DNA from: JBCCCJ01 sp039029315
GTDB taxonomy: Bacteria; Bacteroidota; Bacteroidia; J057
Direction: 5' to 3'
Length of the DNA stretch: 39,842 bases
Assembly (NCBI GenBank): GCA_039029315.1
Contig: JBCCGK010000108.1
Coordinates: 1-39,842 of the forward strand
Part shown: positions 32,711 through 39,842 of the stretch, one piece after another
Layout: every line of letters begins with the position of its first letter
How positions within the stretch are numbered: the first letter of the stretch is position 1
Notes under the pieces: generated by a model
Database searches by the model: none
Told to the model about the DNA's origin: nothing
The model's input: only the letters and a program-made list of their open reading frames with translations
Translations under genes and position numbers: made by a program

Positions 32711-35700
32711 ATGAAACAGCAATTCCCTCAATCTACTCCTTCTTCTTTATATGTTCCATCCCTTGAACACGATGCTTGTGGAATAGGCTTCATTGCCCAA
32801 TTGGACAACACAGCCTCTCACTCAGTGGTGTCAGACGCCCTTACCATGTTAGAAAACATGGAACATAGAGGTGCTTGTGGATGTGATCCAAATACTGGAG
32901 ACGGAGCAGGAATTCTCATTCAAATTCCGCATGAATTTTATCAGGAAGAGTGCCAAAAACTGGGGTTTGGCTTAGCTGATCCAGGCACCTATGGGGTGGG
33001 AATGATTTTTTTTCCATCAAATGAGGCGCTCCGGCTAGCCTGTCAGGAAATCCTCGAATCCTATATTGAGAAATTAGGCCTCGCCATTCTGGGCTATAGA
33101 CCTCTTCCTGTCCTCACTGAGCATGCTGAAGTGGGTGCCGATGCACAAGCCGTACAGCCAACAATCGAGCAAGTGTTTTTGGTTCCACAAACATCGATTA
33201 GCCCAGAACAGCTTGAGCGAAAACTGTTTTTGTTAAGACGCGCCGCTTCCATCCACATTTATCGGGAATTGAAAGAGGTTGGGGACGATTTTTATTTTAC
33301 CTCACTGTCCTACAAGACAGTCGTATACAAAGGACAATTCAAGACAGATCAAGTACGTCGATTTTTCCCGGATTTGGAAGATGAGCGGGTGACATCTGTC
33401 CTTGCATTGGTGCATTCAAGGTTTTCGACCAATACCTTTCCAAAATGGAGGCTAGCGCAGCCTTTTCGATACATCGCTCACAATGGAGAGATCAATACCA
33501 TTCGTGGCAATGTCAACTGGATGCGAGCCAAAGAAGTTCTGATGAATTCTCCTTTCTTCTCCCCAGAGGAGATTCAGATGATGCTTCCTATTTGTGATGC
33601 CAATCATTCTGATTCCCGCAATCTGGACAGTATTGTAGAATTGTTGGTGATGTGCGGCCGATCCTTGCCACATGTGATGATGATGTTGATCCCAGAAGCC
33701 TGGCAAGAGAATTCACTGATGGACCCAGCCAGACGTGCGTTTTACGAATACCATGCGACCTTGATGGAACCTTGGGATGGCCCCGCTTCAGTTTGTTTCA
33801 CTGATGGCAAAATTGTCGGGGCGACCTTGGACAGAAACGGTCTTCGCCCCAGTCGATATGCCATTACGGAAGATCATCGATTGGTGATGGCATCTGAAGC
33901 AGGCGCCCTTCCGCTGGACCCAGCCAAAGTTTTGAAGAGAGGGCGACTCCAACCAGGAAGAATTTTTGTGGCCAATCTGGAAGAGGGACGAATCATCAGT
34001 GATGAAGAACTCAAACAAGAGATTTCTACAGCCTATCCTTACCAGGAATGGCTGGATACACATAAATTAAAGCTCGAGAACCTTCCCCTTCCCCAGCATT
34101 CCGAAGAATATGCTCCCTTTACAGATAAGTTTGTCCAGCGACAGCAACTATTTGGGATGACTTCAGAGGAAGAGAAGATGATCATCGGTCCGATGATCTC
34201 GAATGGCAAAGAGCCTATTGGTTCTATGGGAGCCGATACGCCTCTGGCGGTTTTGTCTGATCAAAGTCAACACATCAGTCATTATTTCAAGCAGTTGTTC
34301 GCGCAGGTGAGTAATCCTCCCATAGATCCCATTCGGGAAAGATTAGTGATGTCGCTGCAAACCTGGATTGGCGGATCGAAAAATGTGTTGATGGCAACAC
34401 CAGAACACTGCAAGCATATTGCCATTCCCAGCCCAGTCCTTCGCAATGAAGACATTTCCAGAATCCGACACATCGATCATCAGGATTATAGGGCTGCAAC
34501 CATAGACATCATCTTTGGGATATCAGAAGGATTAGAAGATGCCATAGACCGCATTTGTCAAGAAAGCATTCAGGCGCTTGATGAAGGGGCCACGATCCTG
34601 ATCCTCAGCGACCGTAAAGCGGGTCCAGAATTCGCCCCAATTCCTGCTTTGATGGCCTCAGGAGCGGTTCACCATCATTTGATTCAGCACAATCGCAGAC
34701 ATCAAACGGCTCTTATTGTAGAGTCCGGGGATGTCAGAGAGGTACATCATTTTGCTACACTGATCGGTTATGGAACCATCGCGATCAATCCCTGGCTGGC
34801 ATTTGATACCATAGATGAACTCCAGAGAACACACCAACAATATCAGGGATATTCTTCCCAGAAATTGAAGCGTAATTATATCAAGGCGATTGAAAAAGGA
34901 TTGCTCAAAGTCTTCTCCAAGATGGGCATTTCGACCTTGCAATCCTATCATGGATCTCAGATTTTTGAGATTCTGGGCTTGAATACACAGGTCGTAAAGA
35001 AATGTTTTGATGGCAGTATCTCTCGGATAGAAGGAGTGGGATTTGAGGAAATTGCAAAAGAAGTATTGGTCAGACATCAGCTGGCCTATCCACGCATTCC
35101 TGTCCCCCGACATCGACTGGAGGTAGGTGGCATTTATCATTGGAAACGAAAAGGGGAAGCACATTTGTTTAATCCCAAAACCATCCATCTCCTCCAGCAT
35201 TCTTCCCGAAAGAACGATTACCAACTGTACAAAACATATGCTGCGACCATCAATGAACAGATGAAGCGGCCCATTACCTTGAGGAGTTTGCTGGATTTCA
35301 AAGCATCTACTCCCATTCCGATTGAGGAAGTGGAAACTGTTGAAAGCCTCTTCAAACGATTTGCCACAGGTGCGATGTCCTTCGGCTCTATTTCTCATGA
35401 AGCCCATACTACGCTGGCCATCGCCATGAATCGGATTGGCGGCAAAAGCAATAGTGGAGAGGGAGGAGAAGATGAAGCACGCTATCCAAAGAAATCCAAT
35501 GGAGACTGGGAACGTTCTGCCATCAAGCAGGTTGCTTCGGGAAGATTTGGGGTGACCAGTTATTATCTCAGTCAAGCTGAGGAACTCCAGATCAAAATGG
35601 CCCAGGGAGCCAAACCTGGTGAAGGAGGACAGCTTCCTGGCCACAAAGTAAATGATTGGATTGGTCGTGTCCGGCATTCCACACCTGGAGTTGGCTTGAT

Positions 35701-37258
35701 TTCCCCTCCCCCGCATCACGATATTTACTCCATTGAAGATCTGGCTCAACTTATTTTTGATCTCAAAAACGCGAATCAGGAAGCCAGAATCAGTGTAAAA
35801 CTGGTCTCGGAGACAGGAGTTGGAACCATTGCTGCTGGTGTCGCCAAGGCACATGCTGATCATATACTGATCTCTGGACATGATGGCGGAACAGGAGCTT
35901 CCCCTCTTAGTTCGATTCGACATGCTGGACTCCCCTGGGAACTGGGATTGGCCGAAGCACATCAGACATTGGTCAAAAACAAGCTCAGAAGCCGGGTTAC
36001 AGTTCAGGTAGATGGTCAGATTCGAACTGGTCGAGACCTGGCCATTGCAACCCTATTGGGAGCAGAAGAATGGGGAGTTGCGACAGCAGCTTTGATTGTG
36101 GAAGGGTGTATCATGATGAGAAAATGCCACATGAATACCTGTCCAGTTGGTGTGGCGACACAAGATCCTGAACTGCGAAAATTGTTTACGGGTGAACCCG
36201 AACATCTGATCAATTTCTTTACCTTTCTTGCACAGGATATGCGAGAACATATGGCGATGTTGGGATTCCGAACAGTAGACGAAATGGTCGGACAGGTGCA
36301 CATGCTCCAGCGAAGAGCTGATATCCAACATTGGAAGCTCGACAAAGTTGATATCAGCCCGATCCTGTATCAAGCCCCCTTGGAGGAAGGAGTAGGCCTC
36401 TATAAAATGGAGGAACAAGATCACGGCCTGGAAGATGTCCTGGATCGTCAGTTGCTCACAGCTGCCCAACCAAGTCTTCAGGAGAAAGTTCCCATTTTTG
36501 AGACCTTCCCGATTCGCAGCATCGATCGGGCAACAGGCACGATGCTTTCTCATGAAGTCTCTCGTCGATTTTTGGCAGAAGGATTACCGGAGAATAGCAT
36601 TCATTTCAAGTTTGTAGGATCTGCTGGACAAAGTTTTTCAGCATTTGGGGCAAAGGGATTACGCTTTGAGCTTGAGGGAGAGGCCAATGATTATCTGGGC
36701 AAAGGGCTATCTGGCGCTCAAGTGATTGTCTATCCTGACAAATCTGTTTCTTACGAACCTCGCAATAATATCATCATCGGCAATGTAGCCTTCTATGGAG
36801 CTACCTCCGGGGAGGCCTTTATTCGAGGAATGGCAGGAGAGAGATTCTGTGTCAGAAATTCTGGGGTCAGTGCAGTTGTTGAAGGAGTAGGCGATCACGG
36901 TTGCGAATATATGACAGGAGGTGTAGCAGTGATTTTGGGACCAACCGGAAGGAACTTTGCTGCAGGAATGAGTGGCGGTATAGCTTATGTCTACGATCCC
37001 GATCAGCAATTGAGAGACAAATGCAACCTGGAAATGGTGGAATTGGATGATCCCCTGGAGTATCAGGATGTACAGGTCATGAAAGAGTTGATTCGGAAGC
37101 ACCATGGATTCACAGGAAGCAAAATTGCACTGGAACTGATGACAGACTGGCAAGCAGCATTTGCTCATTTCACCAAAGTGATGCCGAGAGACTATAAGCG
37201 AATTCTTCAGCAGCGTCGGATCAATAACTGGAAACTTCAAACCAAAAAAACAGGCTGA
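32711..37258 (+). CDS. gltB: Glutamate synthase large subunit
   Basis: GltB takes the amide of glutamine and transfers it to 2-oxoglutarate to form glutamate. At 1515 residues it has the normal length. The short propeptide ends at Cys23 in EHDACGIGF, the nucleophile of the N-terminal glutaminase domain once cleaved. The central and FMN-binding synthase domains follow (MSFGSISHEAHTTLAIAMNR, SVKLVSETGVGTIAAGVAKA, GHDGGTGASPLSS). The 3Fe-4S cluster cysteines are in CIMMRKCHMNTCPVGVATQD (C-x5-C-x4-C). The C-terminal GXGXG beta-helix is present (GSAGQSFSAFGAKGL, GGVAVILGPTGRNFAAGMSG). gltD starts four bases after the stop. Confidence 0.97.
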   Translation: MKQQFPQSTPSSLYVPSLEHDACGIGFIAQLDNTASHSVVSDALTMLENMEHRGACGCDPNTGDGAGILIQIPHEFYQEECQKLGFGLADPGTYGVGMIFFPSNEALRLACQEILESYIEKLGLAILGYRPLPVLTEHAEVGADAQAVQPTIEQVFLVPQTSISPEQLERKLFLLRRAASIHIYRELKEVGDDFYFTSLSYKTVVYKGQFKTDQVRRFFPDLEDERVTSVLALVHSRFSTNTFPKWRLAQPFRYIAHNGEINTIRGNVNWMRAKEVLMNSPFFSPEEIQMMLPICDANHSDSRNLDSIVELLVMCGRSLPHVMMMLIPEAWQENSLMDPARRAFYEYHATLMEPWDGPASVCFTDGKIVGATLDRNGLRPSRYAITEDHRLVMASEAGALPLDPAKVLKRGRLQPGRIFVANLEEGRIISDEELKQEISTAYPYQEWLDTHKLKLENLPLPQHSEEYAPFTDKFVQRQQLFGMTSEEEKMIIGPMISNGKEPIGSMGADTPLAVLSDQSQHISHYFKQLFAQVSNPPIDPIRERLVMSLQTWIGGSKNVLMATPEHCKHIAIPSPVLRNEDISRIRHIDHQDYRAATIDIIFGISEGLEDAIDRICQESIQALDEGATILILSDRKAGPEFAPIPALMASGAVHHHLIQHNRRHQTALIVESGDVREVHHFATLIGYGTIAINPWLAFDTIDELQRTHQQYQGYSSQKLKRNYIKAIEKGLLKVFSKMGISTLQSYHGSQIFEILGLNTQVVKKCFDGSISRIEGVGFEEIAKEVLVRHQLAYPRIPVPRHRLEVGGIYHWKRKGEAHLFNPKTIHLLQHSSRKNDYQLYKTYAATINEQMKRPITLRSLLDFKASTPIPIEEVETVESLFKRFATGAMSFGSISHEAHTTLAIAMNRIGGKSNSGEGGEDEARYPKKSNGDWERSAIKQVASGRFGVTSYYLSQAEELQIKMAQGAKPGEGGQLPGHKVNDWIGRVRHSTPGVGLISPPPHHDIYSIEDLAQLIFDLKNANQEARISVKLVSETGVGTIAAGVAKAHADHILISGHDGGTGASPLSSIRHAGLPWELGLAEAHQTLVKNKLRSRVTVQVDGQIRTGRDLAIATLLGAEEWGVATAALIVEGCIMMRKCHMNTCPVGVATQDPELRKLFTGEPEHLINFFTFLAQDMREHMAMLGFRTVDEMVGQVHMLQRRADIQHWKLDKVDISPILYQAPLEEGVGLYKMEEQDHGLEDVLDRQLLTAAQPSLQEKVPIFETFPIRSIDRATGTMLSHEVSRRFLAEGLPENSIHFKFVGSAGQSFSAFGAKGLRFELEGEANDYLGKGLSGAQVIVYPDKSVSYEPRNNIIIGNVAFYGATSGEAFIRGMAGERFCVRNSGVSAVVEGVGDHGCEYMTGGVAVILGPTGRNFAAGMSGGIAYVYDPDQQLRDKCNLEMVELDDPLEYQDVQVMKELIRKHHGFTGSKIALELMTDWQAAFAHFTKVMPRDYKRILQQRRINNWKLQTKKTG

Positions 37259-37262
37259 TATC

Positions 37263-38726
37263 ATGGGAAAACCTACAGGATTCATGGAATTCGACCGTGA
37301 GTTGCCACGTTCGAAGCCGCCAGAAGAACGAATCAAATCCTATCAGGAATTCTATCAGGATTTTGGGGAGAACAAAACCCGCCATCAAGCAGCGAGATGT
37401 ATGGACTGCGGGGTACCCTTTTGTCATGATGGATGTCCATTGGGAAACAATATTCCCGACTTCAATGATGCTGTCTATGAAGGAGATTGGGAACATGCGA
37501 TAGAAATTCTCCTCGAAACGAATAATTTCCCGGAATTTACTGGACGAATCTGTCCGGCTCCCTGCGAAGGATCATGTGTCCTGGGGATCAATAAGCCTGC
37601 CGTCAGCATTGAGCATATAGAAAAAACCATTGCCGAAAAGGCCTTTGAATTGGGATATATTCAAGCGAATCCTCCTCTCAGCAGAACAGGAAAGAAGGTA
37701 GCAGTTATTGGCTCGGGTCCGGCAGGCCTCGCGGCGGCTGCTCAATTGAATGCCGCAGGGCATCAAGTCACTGTCTATGAAAGAGCCGCTCATCCCGGGG
37801 GCTTGTTACGATATGGCATTCCAGACTTCAAACTGGAAAAATGGATCATCGAAAGACGAATTGAGTTGATGGAGCAGGAAGGCATTCGCTTCGTTTGTGG
37901 TACCAATATTGGCGAAGATATTCCTGTTTCTCAACTCAGAAAGGAGAATGATGCCATCGTTCTTTGTATCGGATCGACCATCCCAAGAGATCTTCCGATA
38001 CCTGGTCGAGAGTTGGAAGGCATCCACTTTGCAATGGATTTTTTGACGCTCCAGAATCAAAAAGTTTCGGGAGAATGGCAAGAAGCATATGGAGAGATTC
38101 AGGCCGGGGGAAAACATGTTGTCGTCATTGGCGGAGGGGATACAGGGGCTGATTGCGTGGGTACCTCCAATCGCCATCAGGCAAACTCTGTTACGCAACT
38201 GGAACTCCTGGGCAAACCACCCCTGGATCGAAGTGAAAACAATCCCTGGCCATTATGGCCAATGATCCTGAGAACCTCATCTTCTCATGAGGAAGGATGC
38301 GACAGACAATGGTCCATCCTCACAAAAGAATTTGTCGGAGATGAACATGGTCGCGTGAAAGCCCTCAAAACAGTGGGCATCCAATGGCGTTCCAATCAAA
38401 AAGGATTCGAAGAGATTCCCGGTACCGAGCAGGAAATCCCATGCGAGTTGGCATTGCTGGCCATTGGATTTCTTCATCCTCAAAAAGCGGGACTTCTGGC
38501 AGAGTTAGGCGTCGACTTGGACAATCGAGGAAATATTCATACGGAAGACTACCAAACATCTCAAGAAAAGATATTTGCAGCAGGCGATGCAAGAAGAGGA
38601 CAATCTCTGGTCGTCTGGGCAATTTCGGAAGGCCGGGAAGCTGCAAAAGCTGCTGACAGTTGGCTCATGGGAGAGACATCTCTTTTGCCAGGGAAAAACG
38701 AATCTTATTACCGAATCACTGGCTAA
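37263..38726 (+). CDS. gltD: Glutamate synthase small subunit (NADPH)
   Basis: GltD passes electrons from NADPH through FAD and 4Fe-4S clusters to GltB. The 487-residue protein has the N-terminal Cys-rich region (ARCMDCGVPFCHDGCPLGN and GRICPAPCEGSCVLG), the FAD site VIGSGPAGLAAAAQL and the NADPH site VVIGGGDTGADCVGT. The C-terminal KIFAAGDARRGQSLVVWAI closes the FAD domain. It begins four bases after gltB and is surely co-transcribed with it. A terminator follows 43 bases after the stop. Confidence 0.97.
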   Translation: MGKPTGFMEFDRELPRSKPPEERIKSYQEFYQDFGENKTRHQAARCMDCGVPFCHDGCPLGNNIPDFNDAVYEGDWEHAIEILLETNNFPEFTGRICPAPCEGSCVLGINKPAVSIEHIEKTIAEKAFELGYIQANPPLSRTGKKVAVIGSGPAGLAAAAQLNAAGHQVTVYERAAHPGGLLRYGIPDFKLEKWIIERRIELMEQEGIRFVCGTNIGEDIPVSQLRKENDAIVLCIGSTIPRDLPIPGRELEGIHFAMDFLTLQNQKVSGEWQEAYGEIQAGGKHVVVIGGGDTGADCVGTSNRHQANSVTQLELLGKPPLDRSENNPWPLWPMILRTSSSHEEGCDRQWSILTKEFVGDEHGRVKALKTVGIQWRSNQKGFEEIPGTEQEIPCELALLAIGFLHPQKAGLLAELGVDLDNRGNIHTEDYQTSQEKIFAAGDARRGQSLVVWAISEGREAAKAADSWLMGETSLLPGKNESYYRITG

Positions 38727-38768
38727 AAAAATATTCAACAAACACTACTACTACTATTATTGACGAGA

Positions 38769-38801
38769 GGGCCATCGATATTCGGTGGCCCATCGTTCTT
38801 T
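38769..38801. terminator. Intrinsic terminator after gltD
   Basis: GGGCCATCG and CGGTGGCCC form a 9-base-pair stem with one G-U pair around a five-base loop, followed by ATCGTTCTTTTGTT. It sits between convergent gltD and the methyltransferase gene; the T-rich tail favours the plus-strand direction. Confidence 0.8.
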
Positions 38802-38822
38802 TGTTCCAGCTTCACCCCTGAT

Positions 38823-39605
38823 TCACTGAATAAGTCTGGCATAAAAGTCTCCAAACTTTCCATTTGTATCATAAGCCCTGAATACAGCTTTCAAGTCTTC
38901 TGCAGTGATCCAATTGTCTACTTCAAATGCCTGGGTCTCTCCCGTGGACCAATTGTATTCATAGGTTCCCAACCCTTCCAACAGATCTATACACTCCATG
39001 GCTTGATCAAGAGTTTTGGGATAATATTCGATCGAAACAGCTGGTAGCGGAACCGACAAGCCTTTCAATACTTCGACTTCATAGTTTTCCACATCTATTT
39101 TGCAAAATCGAGGAAGGCCGTATTCCTTGATCATGGCATCCAGAGTCGTAATCTCTACCTCTTTGGTCTCTTCCCATTTGACTTTGAAAGAAGTGTCCTT
39201 GTCGATGATCTCTTGCCATTGATCATCTGCAAATGTGCTCACCGTTGGGGTAACCAGGCTAATATTCATGGTCAGGACTCCTTTTTCGGCGCCTACTCCC
39301 TTGTCCAGAATGATGATATTGTCCTTGCCTTTGAATTTCCTTCGCATATACTTCAGACAACGATCCTGAGGCTCCACTGCGACAACTGTGGCACCTAAAT
39401 GATGCCAGGCATTGGTTCGATTGCCAATATGCGCGCCTATATCGAAACACAGATCCCCTTTTGTCATAAATTGCCTATAAAAACTTTTGAGCCTCCTGAG
39501 ATTGAAAGGCTTCCAATAATAAGCTGCGATTGACCGCAACATTCCCAGTCTGACTTTGAAGGCGTTTTGAAGTTTTTGCATATTGGGCTGTAAATTTAGT
39601 AACAT
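38823..39605 (-). CDS. FkbM-family methyltransferase
   Basis: This 260-residue protein has the SAM-binding motif DLCFDIGAHIGNRT (about 51-64), the acidic end of strand 2 in VVAVEPQDRC (E78) and the FkbM signature TLDAMIKEYGLPRFCKIDVENYEVEVLKG. FkbM-type enzymes methylate hydroxyl groups of sugars, polyketides or glycans; the substrate here cannot be told. There is no signal peptide. Translation may start at the ATG at 39605 or, eight codons later, at 39581; family similarity begins after both. It stands alone on the minus strand, with no sugar-biosynthesis genes next to it in the window. Confidence 0.85.
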   Translation of the reverse strand: MLLNLQPNMQKLQNAFKVRLGMLRSIAAYYWKPFNLRRLKSFYRQFMTKGDLCFDIGAHIGNRTNAWHHLGATVVAVEPQDRCLKYMRRKFKGKDNIIILDKGVGAEKGVLTMNISLVTPTVSTFADDQWQEIIDKDTSFKVKWEETKEVEITTLDAMIKEYGLPRFCKIDVENYEVEVLKGLSVPLPAVSIEYYPKTLDQAMECIDLLEGLGTYEYNWSTGETQAFEVDNWITAEDLKAVFRAYDTNGKFGDFYARLIQ

Positions 39606-39842
39606 TCATTACATAATCCATCGAGGATGTTAGCTGAAGTGCTGCTTTGTTCCCTGGGATGTTCGCAAATTGATTATAGCGAGGCCTTATCAATACTCTA
39701 GTGGTTCAAGCCATAAGTTCTTGACAATCCAAGTCTAGTCCTTTTGCCCACCTCCTGCCTTATTTTATCGTCAGATAGCTCGCTATCTTTCTCAAAAATG
39801 CGTTGGAGGAGCACAAAAATCCTGCAACTTAATGATCAGAAA
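39606..39842. other. Unassigned right end of window
   Basis: These 237 bases upstream of the methyltransferase hold a perfect hairpin AGATAGC-TC-GCTATCT (39774-39789) and a minus-strand open stretch of about 38 codons from a GTG at 39815 to a stop at 39698. The peptide is hydrophilic (QRIFEKDSELSDDKIRQEVG) and unrecognised. It might be a gene remnant or chance. Confidence 0.3.

Overview
The window is chromosomal DNA of a Bacteroidota bacterium. The evidence is the set of gene families (DUF6089 barrel, BamA followed by two OmpH/Skp genes, a Rho with a long charged insertion), weak Shine-Dalgarno sequences, and several promoters of the phylum's own type (TTTG, a gap of about 19-22 bases, then TAnnTTTG). 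I cannot name a genus. A free-living, possibly aquatic member is plausible, but that is inference.

Layout. Bases 1-1160 hold an almost complete IS4-like insertion sequence, with inverted repeats at 5-17 and 1145-1157. It is followed by a 160-base non-coding repeat with GAGACTGTTT termini; a second copy lies in the opposite orientation at 7043-7203. Between the two copies sit ftsB-like, asnS, serS (opposite strand) and rho. Bases 7229-9449 (minus) carry a LOG-family phosphoribohydrolase and a GHL10/FN3 lipoprotein. From 9538 a long plus-strand run holds a thioredoxin-fold protein, YqeY, CvpA, an alpha/beta hydrolase, a CBS-ACT protein, a one-POTRA Omp85 protein, NAD kinase, DUF6089, UppS, BamA, OmpH, OmpH and a fused FAD/Fe-S dehydrogenase. 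The core from CBS to the second OmpH is an envelope-biogenesis block: UppS makes the lipid carrier for wall synthesis, BamA inserts outer-membrane barrels, and the OmpH/Skp proteins chaperone them.

Bases 24260-27694 (minus) hold a three-gene set: a secreted redoxin, a lipoprotein joining a c-type haem motif to a PHM-like dicopper monooxygenase region with all six expected copper ligands, and a serine beta-lactamase-fold lipoprotein. The redoxin/haem/copper pair is the most unusual functional unit here.

Bases 27830-38726 form a nitrogen-assimilation island: porin and ammonium transporter on the minus strand, then type II glutamine synthetase and both glutamate synthase subunits on the plus strand. 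Ammonium would enter through Amt and pass through the GS-GOGAT cycle. glnA and gltB each have a recognisable promoter and a long structured leader. An FkbM-type methyltransferase closes the window. No tRNA, rRNA or CRISPR array was seen. Most gene-block ends carry clear intrinsic terminator hairpins.
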